This document shows, piece by piece, positions 46,167-58,800 of a stretch of DNA of 64,000 nucleotides (position 1 is the stretch's first letter; each line of letters begins with the position of its first letter). The DNA lies in NCBI GenBank assembly GCA_900175165.2, contig FWWN02000175.1:33052-97051 (forward strand), read 5' to 3'. The stretch is from Rhizomucor pusillus. Its lineage: Eukaryota > Mucoromycota > Mucoromycetes > Mucorales > Lichtheimiaceae. A program made the translations under genes and the position numbers. The notes under the pieces were generated by a model. That model saw only the letters and a list, made by a program, of their open reading frames with translations. It ran no database searches and had not been told where the DNA came from.

Positions 46167-47731
46167 ATGAACCACATTAAAGGCGAACAACTCATTGACC
46201 TCGAACAACCACTTGTAAAAGTACGTGGCTCCATTCCTAGAGTACAACATTTAGCTCTGCTGGAGTCTTAGGAGAGAACCAAGGACTAAACGTTGCATTT
46301 AGGTTCCATATGAACAATTACGAAAATCGGTAAAGTACTCCAACAAACACCTTGAAGTCCAAATCGGCAACATCCTGGACGGCATAAACCGTTGCAGCGA
46401 AGCCGCGGCACGTAACGAGGTGACGCCGGCGCAAGCAGCAGAGACGATGGATCAGCTGCTGCAACAATTGGAATCTACAAAGCGAAAGGTGGGTGTCCAT
46501 GGTTATGGTTCAAGACCGTGCAGCTAGAGTCATTGACCATGTATACTAGCTTGAAAAATACTGGAATGAGGAGGCATATCATACCAAGAGATTAAAAGCG
46601 CGTATATCACATCTGAACGAAATATCTCACGTTACCTCTGTAAAAGCTCCGGAATTCCAACACTGGAGCAAAGTGCGGCTGAATCGGGTGATTGTGGACT
46701 ATCTTTTGCGCGAAGGTTTAACAGAAACAGCACGACGTGTAGCTGCAGAAAGCGACGTGGAGGTAGGGATAGGTAATATGTTGGTCTATTCATGCAACGT
46801 GCTGATGTATTCGGATTAGGATATGGTGGATGTGCAGCTTTTTGCACAGTCGGAAAAAGTAGAGGAAGCATTGAGAAATCACAGCTGCAAGGAATGCTTG
46901 CATTGGTGTTCAGAAAACAGATCGTCTTTGAAGAAACAGAATGTAAGTATTGTGCATCCTTGCACTGATTCATAAATCTCACCCAGCTCCCTACAGAGCA
47001 CCTTGGAGTTTAATTTAAGGCTCCAAGAGTATATAGAACTTGCGCGAGCAGGAAAAGGTTTAGATGCCATTCAATATGCACAAAAGTACTTGTCACCATG
47101 GCAGTCTACAGAGTTTAAAAGAATACAAGAAGCGATGGCGCTTCTTGCTTTCAAAAGTGACACAAAGTGTCAACCGTACAAGGTAGCTAGGAACGCGAAG
47201 AAATTACGGTGATTTGTACTGAATGGTCACCGTACAGGATTTGTACGATCCAAGACGCTGGGATGAGCTTGTTGCACAGTTCCGCGCCGATAATTACAAA
47301 CTTTGTTCCCTAACATCGCACCCACTACTGGCAATAACGCTTCAAGCTGGCTTGTCAGCACTCAAGACACCTCAATGCTACCAACCAGGCAATCGCAACG
47401 TCCACTGCCCTGTTTGCGATACTGATACCTTAGGAAAACTCGCTGAAAATCTACCTCTAAGTCACCATGTAAACTCTACAATCGTCTGCCGCATTAGCGG
47501 TAAAATCATGAACGAAGATAACCCTCCTATGCTTTTGCCAAACGGCCAAGTATATAGCTTAGAGGTAGGTGCCTCGGATGTTGACCGTTGCTTGCTTTCC
47601 AAGAGAATATCTCACACGTGTTGATGTAGGCTCTTCAAGAAATAGCGGCAAACCATGACGGAATCATTACGTGCCCAAAGACTGATGAGACATATGAACT
47701 TTCAGACCTGAGAAAGGTCTTTATTTCCTAA
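46167..47731 (+). CDS. FYV10: GID/CTLH ubiquitin-ligase subunit GID9/FYV10 (MAEA homologue)
   Basis: Seven exons (46167-46220, 46303-46488, 46550-46762, 46820-46942, 46997-47182, 47238-47564, 47630-47731) give 396 residues, equal to animal MAEA. The GID/CTLH complex ubiquitinates gluconeogenic enzymes and other targets. The N-terminal coiled coil starts LEQPLVKVPYEQLRKSV. A LisH motif (RLNRVIVDYLLREGLTETA, about 119-145) is followed by CTLH (DVQLFAQSEKVEEAL, then LRLQEYIELARAGKGLDAI) and CRA regions. The degenerate RING (CPVCDTDTLGKLAENLP, then STIVCRISGKIM and ITCPKTDETY) ends at RKVFIS. The start is fixed by the conserved LEQPL segment only 18 codons long in exon 1. All introns are GT-AG. 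Confidence 0.95.
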
Positions 47732-47952
47732 AACTTCCCTTTTGTAAAGATGAAGAATAAAGGACATGGCAAAGAACAGATGATGTTATCCTTTCCTTCT
47801 GCAGTTTCAAGTCATCGATGCAGGTAGGATAATAATGAAAAAAGGTTTTATAGATAGTCAACGTTGCAAATATTATCTTACATATGTTCTATATGAAATA
47901 TATTAAAAAACTAGAAATACAACAAGGTTTTTCTTGTAGATCGGATCATTTT

Positions 47953-50132
47953 TTACTGAGCCTTAGCGGCGCGGATTTCACGGGCTTTCTTTTCGGGATC
48001 AGCCATGGCGTACCAAATAATGGTTCCGATACCGATGAGTGCAGCGATAATACATGCAGCCATAGCACCCTTGCCCTTTGCAGTGAAACCATCGTAGATC
48101 AGTGTAACGCCGGATGGTGCACCAGACAGGTCTAGTCCATCCTTTCCTGCAGCGTTTCCAGTTGCAGAGTAACCGCCTGCAGTGCAGATATCCTCAAAGG
48201 CTTGAGGCAGCTTAATACGTTCCTGGGCAACTTCGGGAGCTTCAATAAACACAGCAGCGAGACCAGACTCCAAATGCCATTCGATGTGACAGTGGAAGAA
48301 CCAGGCACCGGGATTATCAGCGCGGAAACGAATGATAGTGAAACCTCCTGAAGGTACTTGCACAACGTCGCGCTGAACTGGGTTATCGAGATACCAAGTG
48401 AGGTTGTTATCCTGAGAGCCATCATAGACGCCTTCGCCTCTTGCGACAATTTGGAATACGTGACCGTGCAAATGGACTGGGCATATTTAGATAGGTATCT
48501 CTTGTAAAGTTCATCGCCGTCGTATAAAATAACTTACATGGATGGGCATTTGCATCGAGGTTGTTCAGAACAATTTCAACCATATCCAGATGGTTGAGAA
48601 TGAATGCCTGACTCTGAGGGCCATAAACTTCTGTGCTGTAAGAATAGTTGCCCTGGAACAGCATAGTGTTGAGAGATGGTGTCTTTGGTGGTAGATAGGG
48701 AAGGTCGTTGAACATGCCGCGGTTAATACCATCGGTTGTTACTTGGAAATCGACGGTCAAGTTTACACGATGATCGGGCGCCACGGCAGCAGCTGGTTCC
48801 AAGCAGGCCAGTTCGATATCGTCGAAGTCGGAATCCATACCAATATCCGTGCTGGGACCAAAGTTGTTGTGGCTCTTGTCGTAGTAGATAGGAGCAGCAA
48901 GGTCTACGGAAAATCATACATTAGTAAGACACTTTCTCGCTGCAGAAATGAAAACTTGGCATACTGTATTGCAGATCATCGGGCAAAGTGTCAAACATGT
49001 CTGTACCCATATCAGCACGGAGGTAGTAGTTTGTGTCTGTAGTGTTCTTGGCCGTGACAAGGACAGAAATACGCTGAGCAGCAGTCAAATAGAAGCTTGA
49101 AACTGTCTTGCGGGCAGTGTCGACCTGTCAAGAGATCCAGTCAGCAAAGACGGTTATCAAGCTATTAATGTCACGCGCTTAACTTACGCCATCAACTTCA
49201 ATGATATCCATGGTGTGATTATCGATGCTGATGTAGAACATGGAGAAGCCAGACATGTTGATGAATCGAAGGCGATAAGTCTTTCCAGGTTGGAAGGTCA
49301 GACTGGCGTTTGCATTATCCATAATCAAACCAGAGTCGGGAACGGGTTCAGCACCAGTAGGGTTGTAGACACTCAAGAAATCATCCAGTAGATCGGTGCT
49401 TTGACCATGATACCAGTCTAAATTTACGATTAATATAACGACACAAGATATTCTGGTTTTCCAAATTCTAACGATCTACGTACCAGATACAGTAACAGTT
49501 AAATCTTCGTCATATTCATAAGCTTCTTTGGTGTTGTGAAGAATGAGAGGTGCTCGCAGACCATCAAGGTATTGACCCTATTATCGGCTGTGAGACTCTT
49601 GTTGCCGTTGCTATATTTTATCCTATTCTCTTACCATGTAGTGACCGTGGATCCAGTATGAGCCGTGTTGAGTGATGTTGAATTCGTAAGTCAAGTTGTA
49701 ACCGGGGGGAATAGGGCTGTTTTTTTTCCGTCGAGTAAATATTCAGGGCGATAACAACTTGCAATCGACGTTTAAATAGCTTACCATTGGGTGACCATAC
49801 TGGGACCATCCATGTAGCCGGTGCCATTCTGGAACATACCGTGAGCGTGGAGTGCAGTGGGTACGTCCAAGCCGTTGTATGTGTGGATAACCAATGTGTC
49901 GTTAAGTGTTACTTCAATAGGCGGTGGTCTACATTGACGTCTTAGTTATCAAAAAAAATTTTCTTTCCAGCATGAAATAGAAAACTCACGGCCATGTTCC
50001 GTTTACGCCTATGACACGACGCTCGTACAGATTGTCCGGGTTGGCGGTAGCGTAGGTGATGTTCCACCAATGCTCTACGCGCGCTGCGCTAGCGACGGCA
50101 GGCGCTAAAAGTAGCAGAGCTCGCAGAAGCAT
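47953..50132 (-). CDS. Fet3-like multicopper ferroxidase, membrane-anchored
   Basis: Eight exons (50132-49990, 49928-49785, 49716-49635, 49577-49484, 49417-49188, 49124-48965, 48903-48538, 48476-47953) give 580 residues. Fet3-type multicopper oxidases oxidise Fe(II) outside the cell so that the permease Ftr1 can import it. A signal peptide ([15 protein letters not shown]) is followed by three cupredoxin domains. Copper motifs are [33 protein letters not shown] and [17 protein letters not shown]-terminal hydrophobic helix ([20 protein letters not shown]) with a basic cytosolic tail is the Fet3 arrangement, laccases being secreted without it. WIHGHYMGQYLDGL resembles ferroxidases more than laccases. 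No FTR1 gene is next to it. Several sites for iron-sensing GATA factors lie upstream. Confidence 0.92.
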
Positions 50133-52840
50133 AATTTACGTTAAAGAGCAGAAGCCAAAACAAAGACCGCTTTTTAGTCTTTTTATCCCAAACGGCAGCG
50201 GCAAAGTCTGGCTGGAGTGGATAAAAGTATCTGATTAATGCTAGTTTTGGGAAATTTTTGGGTTCAACCAGTGATCTCCGATCCTTTTCCTCTGACCCTG
50301 TATCTGATAAAATAACTTTTTTTGTCGAAATCAGGGAAAATGTATCTGATCAGCAACCTCGGAGCGTAGATCAACGATACTAAAAACTGTAATCATTGTA
50401 TCTCATGTGAGCAATATATCCGGAGATGCTTCCGCGCGCTAGTTTCGCGGCGGATCAAAGCGAGAATCATTCCAAGGGACTCGAAGATCATACAGACAAG
50501 TAATCAGATTTCATGAAAAAAGCTGATCTTTTTCTTGTAGCATGATCCGTTCCTCTCGGAAAGTCTCCGCTTCACAGCTCCCAAGTGAATCAGCAGATGC
50601 AAGTTATCTGATCTGGAAAATGGAACTTTAAGAAGTCTAAATCTCAAGACAAAATCTGGTGGCTTCCGGTAACCCGGACAACGGCATCAAAGTGGAGATG
50701 CACATATAGACTCGGATTACACTATGTACCCATATGTATACCCCTATATAGCTCAGTTTTTTTACATAAGAGCTTACAACGCATGTCTATAGTATGCCAT
50801 ACCTTTTTTGTTGTTGCCGCTGCGAAGAACGTGGCTTGAAATAGCGTGTTTGGGATATGTCAAATCTGGGAGCTTTGCTTCTTGTCTGTGCGGATGAGCG
50901 TATTTGCATCGCCCATCGTACGTCAATGTTTATCAGGCACCCGTGTCCTCGAATAGATGTCAGGACCGGGAAGCGTCAACACATGACAGTCTTGCTTCCG
51001 GGATTGGTTTCTACCGAGCTTCCTTGTTTGTAAGTGCTTTCTGGACTTTGGCTGCCCAAACAAAAGCAGACGCGGTGTTTATGCTGGGCATCCTGCGGTA
51101 CCTTGATCCTGCTGGTTGCAAGAAAGAAATGACAATGGCTTTCTTTCAGGTTCCTTTCCAGTTTAAGGAAACCGAAATCAGCATTTTGGAGTATCTTGAT
51201 TGCATGCAACATAGCACGTGAATATCTAATCATGAACGATAAGCAACAGTTCTCTGCAGCTTATCTTAACAAGCTTACCATAACATCAACTTTTCCTAGG
51301 GATGCGGCGTAGTACACGTCAGTTTGCCGCAGTGATCCCGTTTTAATTATAGCTATCAAAAAATGAGTAAAAAAGCTTGGTATGCTAGAATCCTCTATGT
51401 ACTTGTTCCTGAAGAATATGAAGTATACTGAATCATATTGAATGGTATTTATCAATAGAAAATAGGCATGTACATACCATGAGATTATCCGCTGCAGCCG
51501 AGGAAAGGAGAAGTTCTCCTTTGCAATTCCTTGTGTCCTGAGATCAAAAGATGTATAGGGAACTGCAAGCGCCGTGCACCTTCTTATGGATCCAGGCGGT
51601 CCTAATTATGTTCTCGATGGAATGTCTGCGTAGCTGGAGATCAAGAAGCTTTGCACCTGCAATGATATATTGTCAAAAGTGGGATACCTTATTAGCACTC
51701 GATTAGAGTTTGCTGTAAAGGATTGAGGTAATGATTGAATGAAAGAGCAGAAGTACCAGGCACTGAACACTTCGCCTTTAAATATGCATGCAGGATAATT
51801 GAAGGAGCGAAGATCCTATTGGAGGGCAAAAATTTCTCAAACTTCTTAGATCAACACCCAGAGCATCCCACAACGATGCTGTGCAACACGCTGCTGGTCT
51901 AAAAATGATTTACGATGCTGTTTTCTGTGCAGATTTTAGGATTGGTAAATCGTTCTGGAAGGTAAACATCGGATGATATGTTCAGTAATGTGGATCCCAT
52001 ATAGTCATTGTTAGTAGTTATCAGTGGAGATAGTCAGTAAAATAGCTCGCCTCTGGTTAGCAACAACACAATGTAGTTCTTCTTCCAATATGCAGATCTG
52101 TTATAGGGAAGTCTCTCCGTCACCATATGCAAGGTTATTTTTACATATGATGCGCCTCTCGGAGGACTACCCAGTCATCTTTCGAAGTGTGGCAAACAGC
52201 ATGGTTCAAACCTTGATATGATATCCTTCCGTGTATTTCACTGCTTTTATGAAATTTTCAATCGTATATATGCAATGCTACATCATTTGTGCCATTGAGA
52301 GAGCCAAAAGCCTTGAGCTACGGATTACCTGAAATGGGCTCGATCAGCAAGGGTGAGAAGAGTGACAAGGATCTGCAGCGGAATATCCAGTAGAGGAGAG
52401 TTTTCTAAATGACGAGAGGCTCACTGGACAGCGGTATCATCCGTTACTGCTTTCAAGGTGCAAATTTGACTTTTAGCAATTGTGCTTAATTGATGTATCG
52501 TATTATGTGGATATCGAAAGACTTTCGATGTCTGCGTGAGAGCAGCGATCTTGTGAGGATTGCAAAGCTTTTGAATAGCGAACGCCACAGCAGTTCGATG
52601 ACACTGACATGGATGATTATAGATATCTAGACTCGGATCCTGTTATTATTATGTCAGTCTGATCTGAAGATCCTTGCGGCGCGAAACTTGTTACTACGAA
52701 TGTGTTTGCCCCTTTCTGAAAGATGTACACAGGGACGGTGACCCCTGACCGCGTCTCCCTTATTCTACCGAAAAGGATGTCGAACAAGACTGACTCCCAC
52801 CCTATTCAAACATCTCTTCTCATTGAGTACTACTTTGCAC
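50133..52840. other. 2.7-kb gene-poor region, possible ankyrin-gene remnant
   Basis: The first 500 bp are the ferroxidase promoter. Beyond that no full gene can be built. Short minus-strand pieces resemble ankyrin-repeat fragments (YYAASLGKVDVM near 51270-51325, GELLLSSAAADNLM near 51480-51520), each ending at a GT donor, but stops and frame changes interrupt the rest. It may be a decayed ankyrin-repeat gene or chance similarity. Confidence 0.3.
50228..50612 (-). promoter_or_regulatory. Cluster of four TATCTGAT (ATCWGATAA-like) sites upstream of the ferroxidase
   Basis: TATCTGAT occurs at 50228-50235, 50301-50308, 50343-50350 and 50605-50612. The copies at 50302-50310 (plus strand) and 50604-50612 (minus strand) match ATCWGATAA fully. 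That is the known site for iron-responsive GATA repressors of the SreA/Urbs1/Fep1 type. They lie 96-480 bp before the ferroxidase ATG. Direct binding is inferred. Confidence 0.6.
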
Positions 52841-55334
52841 ATGATGGATAATCAAAGCAACTATCAATGCAAGTATTATATCGAGACTGGAAGCCCTGCG
52901 GCAAAACTAATATTGGACACATGCAGCCCCCACTGCGCGCTTCAGCATAAAGGGATCCAACTCTCGCCGCTCTCTTGTCAATGTCTTTGGTGTTGGAAAT
53001 AAGAATACGTCCTCAGGCCAAACTTTGAAACCTCACAAGTCAACTCCATCGCTTTCTCGAACATTATCCATCAGCTCCAAATCTCATGTCACCAAGCTAT
53101 ACAACACAGGCGCCATCTCACCATCGTCCTGCCCGTGGGGAACAAAACCAAACGAAGTATATATATTAAGCAGACATGCCGAGCAACAATCATCCAAACC
53201 GAGTCTCGGCAGCCGAGCCTCGTTATCTGCTGTTTCCTTACTGATACCATCTTCTGCAACTGAAAATGAAGGTCTGTCACCTGACAGACCGAGAGATAAA
53301 ACACAATTGAAGGATGTATTTGGGAGGTTCGTGAATGGTAAGTTATCCAGTTCTGTCTCTTTGCATGCATGTAATGAACGACCTAAAAACTGGGCATTGA
53401 AGGTTTGCTTCCAAGTCATACACAGACGCCGTCTTCGCCTAGCAGCGGGAGCAATAAATCCATGGATATATCTTCTCCTTACAACACACGCCACGTTACT
53501 CACGTTGGATTCGATTCAAGCACCGGCGAATTCACAGGTCTTCCTAAAGAATGGAACACTCTGATTAAATGCAGTGGCATCACAAAGAAGGAACAAGAGC
53601 AGAACCCGCAGGTAGATGAACAAATGCTCAAAGTAGCTCGCATTGATTCTAATAAGTTCTGAAATTGCTGATTCAATATAGGCTGTCATTAAAGCTATCG
53701 AGTTCTATCAGGAAACACATGGCCGAAGCAGCGAAGCTGTCTGGCAGAAGATACCAAAGGAGAAACCGTCCATGCCCGATTTTTCTGCAATGGGGCAATC
53801 CAAAGGCGATATCTCTCCGCCCGCTAAAGCTTCCTCCGAGAAAGACACCTCCAAAGATCACCCTCGTGCGAGTCTTTTGGACTCACGAGCCCGTGAGAAG
53901 AGGGTAAAGATAATCGTTCCTTAACTTGAAATAAGACGAACATGCGTCAAAAGATTATTTGGTTATCTGATCTCGCTTCTCCATGTAGGTCTCTCGTGCG
54001 TCTACAATATGTAGTAAGTGGTGTCGTGAACAAGGCGCATTGTTTTGCTTCCCCTGATCTGACACAAATAATGTCAATCCAGACTCTGTGCAACATACGA
54101 TGGACCGGACTGGACAGCAGCAGCAGCAGCAGCAGCATAGCTCGCCAAATGTTGACTCTAAAGACACGAGTGTAGAGGAAGCTAAAGACAAGGACACCAA
54201 AGAGACAACGGTTGCAGCCGCTAGTGCAAACTCATCCTCAGTAGCCAAACCAACGACGATAACGCCTCAAAAACGAATTTCTCGCACTCCTCGATCTTCA
54301 AAAAATAGCGATGTGATTCGACGGCTCAAGGAAATATGTATCCTTGAGGATCCTACCAAAGTCTACACCGACATGGTTAAGATTGGACAGGGTGCCTCTG
54401 GAGGAGTGTATACAGCACGTCGATCCGGAAAACATGAACAGCCCGTGGCTATCAAGCAAATGAATTTGGAGCAACAGCCCAAAAAGGAACTCATCATTAA
54501 CGAGATCGTCGTCATGAAGCGTTCCCAGCACGGAAACATTGTCAACTTTATCGATTCGTATCTTTGGAGAGACGATCTATGGGTGGTTATGGAGTATATG
54601 GAGGGTGGAAGCCTTACAGACGTTGTCACCTGCAATATGATGTCCGAGGAACAGATTGCAGCTGTCTGTACGGAAGTACTTAAAGGATTGCAGCATTTAC
54701 ACTCGACTGGAGTTATCCATCGAGATATCAAGAGCGATAATGTTCTTCTCAGTCTGGAAGGAGACATCAAGCTTAGTAAGTTTCATGGCTATTATCTTGA
54801 CGAGCCGAATTTGCTGATAGTTTCCTTAAGCCGACTTTGGATTCTGTGCACAGTTAAACGACAGTCAATCTAAGCGAACAACTATGGTGGGCACACCTTA
54901 CTGGGTGAGTCACTACCCTGAAACAAGTCAAGGCTTCCGGATTTGTGTTTTTTTAACGTCGATCGTTCTGCTTTTTGGTTTTGTTACAGATGGCTCCTGA
55001 AGTCGTAACAAGAAAGGAATATGGACCGCAGGTCGATATCTGGTCTTTGGGTATCATGGCCATTGAAATGGTTGAGGGCGAGCCGCCGTACTTGAATGAA
55101 AGTCCTATCCGCGCTTTGTACTTGATAGCCACCAACGGCACACCAGAACTGCAAAGCCCAGAGTCCCTGAGCGACCTATTTCGAGACTTTTTGTCACAAT
55201 GCCTGCAAGTGAATCCTGAAAGGAGGCCTTCAGCTTCTGAGATGCTGGAACATCCATTTCTGGCTAAAGCTGATCCATTATGCTCATTGACACCACTCAT
55301 CAAGGCCGCACGGGAAAGCTCTGGTCGAAACTAA
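52841..55334 (+). CDS. PAK/Ste20-family p21-activated kinase
   Basis: Exons 52841-52872, 52946-53337, 53403-53611, 53682-53903, 53989-54010 (or 54013), 54083-54775, 54831-54904 and 54990-55334 give about 662 residues. PAKs are activated by Cdc42/Rac and control polarity and MAP-kinase signalling. The Ser-rich N-terminus leads into a CRIB domain (about 164-205: [20 protein letters not shown], then [12 protein letters not shown]) and the family segment [15 protein letters not shown] glutamine run precedes the kinase domain (about 387-640): [64 protein letters not shown] found no PH domain between N-terminus and CRIB, so it is Ste20/Pak1-like in layout although the CRIB resembles Cla4. The first exon is the least certain part; its intron has a good ACTAAT branch site. 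Confidence 0.9.
54115..54135 (+). repeat. (CAG)7 coding repeat in the PAK gene
   Basis: Seven perfect CAG codons encode a polyglutamine run in the linker between CRIB and kinase domain. Confidence 0.9.
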
Positions 55335-55889
55335 GTCAGCAAAACTCTCCTATTATTGTCACCTTTATTTTGTTTCATTTGACCACACATAGTTTCACAA
55401 ACGTCTCTTAGCTATACTGTTAATGATTTTAGTATTAAAAGGTTGAGCTTACTTGTAAGTGTGCTAAGAAGAGCCCGCGTTATGCATGCTGTAGAAATTG
55501 CCGCCGAATAGCTTGTCGGAAACGTCAGATCAGTGGTAAATGTCAGAGACGCTCGTCAAATCCTAGCAACGGTTATTAATTAATATCAAGCAACAAGCCA
55601 TTCTTGCGCCTCGTATTACCCCGGTGCAACAACGCGAAATTGCATACGTCGTGGAAGTTTGACTGTAGGCTGAGCTGCAAAACCAACTCAATCCAGGCAC
55701 CCATTCGAAACGCAGGAGGGAAAAGCGCGGAAATGCCCTTTTTTCCAGGCAACTCGACAGGTCTGGTGACGGCTGCCAAAAACTTTTCGTTCAAACTTTC
55801 TATTCTTTTCGAAACAGCAAACTACTCATCTTGGTACACGAGTTGAAAGTGACGGAGACCAAGCGCTTGTTTTAATCGGCCAAAACGCA
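55335..55889. other. Intergenic region upstream of kinesin-3
   Basis: 555 bp between two genes on the same strand; presumed kinesin promoter. Nothing coding recognised. Confidence 0.45.
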
Positions 55890-58800
55890 ATGAGTGGCGG
55901 AGGGAACATCAAGGTGGTCGTGCGTTGCAGACCTCTCAACTCAAGAGGTACGGCTTTCTTTGTATAGGAGCGCAATGTAAACCAGTCTTGACACGAAAGG
56001 AAACGCCAGAACTCTCTCGCGGCGCAACGTGCCTGGTGCGTATGGACGGCAACCAGACCATACTCAGCAAGCCTGGCAACCCAAACGACCAAAAGGCGTT
56101 CACCTTTGATAAATCATACTGGTCAGCCGATAAAAACGACCCAGATTATGCAGATCAAGCAACGGTTTACAATGATCTTGGCCGTGAACTGCTCGATCAT
56201 GCATTTCATGGATACAATTGCTGTATCTTTGCATGTATGTATTTGAGATTTTTGAATCGAAAGCTTAAGGCACATTAATCACGGTTTGAATTAGATGGAC
56301 AGACGGGATCAGGAAAATCATATTCTATGGTACTCAGTTACAGAACTTTAAAAAGTTAATTAGCTAGCCAGTCAGAGAAACTGAGACATTTCATTAGATG
56401 GGATACGAAGACAAAGGTATCATTCCACGCACATGCTTGGAACTCTTCACTCGAATCGAAAACGAGACAACAGAGGAACGAACATTCCAGGTGGAAGTAT
56501 CCTACATTGAAATTTATAACGAAAAAGTCCGTGATCTCTTGAACCCGAGAAACAAGGGCAACCTTAAAGTGAGAGAGCATCCCAGTCTTGGCCCTTACGT
56601 TGAAGATCTTTCAAGATTGGCCGTTAATTCCTATGAAGATATTGACCACCTAATGAGTGAAGGAAATAAGGTAAACTAAAGTATGATGGTTGAAGAAAAA
56701 AAAAGAAAGTCCATCTAAAGCGCCATCGGAAAGGCACGAACAGTGGCTGCAACCAACATGAACGAATCTTCTTCGAGATCTCACGCAGTGTTCACAATAT
56801 TTCTGACGCAAAAGCAAACCGACAGGGCGGCCAAACTATCTTCTGAAAAGGTGGCGAGAATAAGGTACTTAAATCCTGGGAATGCGATCACATCAAGAAA
56901 CTTATGGGATCAAAATAGTCTGGTTGATCTTGCCGGTAGCGAGCGTGCAAACTCGACCGGCGCAACGGGTACGCGTCTCAAAGAGGGTGCCAACATAAAC
57001 AAATCCTTGACGACACTCGGCAAGGTCATTGCGAGTCTAGCAGAACAATCAAATACCGAATCCGGAAAACGTAGCAGCAAGAAGCCAAAGGAAGCGTTCA
57101 TTCCTTACAGAGATTCGGTAATAGAATCCTAAACATCGTAATTTGCGTATGATGTATTGACATTAATATATTTACTGCTTAGGTATTAACATGGCTGCTG
57201 AAAGATTCGTTGGGAGGCAACTCCAAAACTGCCATGATCGCGGCTATCTCGCCTGCCGATTACGACGAGACCCTCAGTACGCTCCGATACGCAGATCAAG
57301 CCAAGAAGATCAGAAACAAACCTGTTGTGAACGAAGATCCAAATGCAAAGCTCATAAGAGAGTTGAAACAAGAATTAGATGCGTTGCGCGAAACTTTGAA
57401 AGTTTATGCACCAGAAGAAGTTGGAAAACTGCTATCCAGCGAAAACAAAGCCGGTCGAATCGAAGCCATAAAAGCAGCAGCAGCAACCCCGCAGCCAAAA
57501 GAACCACAACGCATCGTCTTCCCAGGTCTAAACGGCGAAGTCAAAGAACTGACGAAAGAAGAGGTTGTAGATCAACTGCAATTATCAGAGAAATTATTGA
57601 ACGAACTCAATGAGACATGGGAAGAAAAGCTCAGCAAAACAGAACGAATTCACAAAGAACGCGAAGAGGCGTTGGAAGAACTCGGTATTATGGTCGAGAA
57701 GGGCAACGTTGGAGTGTATACACCCAAGAAGGCTCCGCATCTCGTCAATTTAAAGGAGGACCCACTCATGTCCGAGTGTCTCGTGTATAAGATCAATCCT
57801 GGAGAAACTCGTGTAGGACGTCTAGAAACATCAGATGCACATATTCGACTGAGCGGACCAAACATTCATGACAAGCACTGCGTATTTAAGAATATAGACG
57901 GCACTGTTACGCTTCATCCGAATGAAGGAGCGATGACTATGGTGAATGGCATGCGCATTTTGCAACCAAAAGAGCTTCACAGCGGATTCCGTATAATTAT
58001 TGGCGATTATCATGTCTTCCGCTTCAACCATCCAGAAGAAGCTCGAAAAGAACGTGATTTACAACGAACAGGGTCCGTGCGATCATCGGTATCTAGCAAA
58101 CGCGAACATTTTGACGACCAAAGCCGGCCTGGATCTCCAGCAATTGCAATAGATCAGGAAAGCGTTCTGACAGAAGTAATTGATTGGAATTTTGCTCGTC
58201 GAGAGGCCGTCCTTAATCACTACAGCAACGAGTTTAATTTTGGAGGTCTCAGCGACGAAGATCTGGAAAAAGTTTTCGACGATATTTCGAAATTACGGCT
58301 GATGCGAAAGAGAACATCGGATATTCGCACAGATATCGACGATGACAGTATCTCGAGGACGTCCATGTCCTCATTCCGAATGGGAACAGTCTCGACAGCA
58401 CCAACTGCTGCAGAAGACGTAACGGATACCCTATCCATTGATATCGGTCACTTGACGACGGATACCGAGGAGCTCTTGCGGCTTGCTCGGGAAGAAATGC
58501 AGCAACGCCTCGAGCTCCAAAAACAAGAATACGAAGAGCGTATTCGACTGGTTGAGCAAGCAAACGTGCAAAGTCAAGACCTGGAGGAAGAAAAGAGGTC
58601 CATGGAGGAGAAGCTACAGCATGTCAAGGCAGAAATGCAAAAGTTGTTGGATGATCAGAAGAAAGTATATGAGTCAAAAATTAAGCGTATATCACTGCAT
58701 CTACCGCCTGGCGTCAGCCCTCAATCGCCATTATACTCGCCCATAGGCGCAGGTGGCCAGATGGAGCTAGCACGCACGGCGGTCAACAAGTGGCGCTCGC

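Noticed and set aside
50904..51233. Overlapping open stretches of about 85-105 codons on both strands
   Set aside because: Neither shows a domain and both lack continuation through plausible splice sites.
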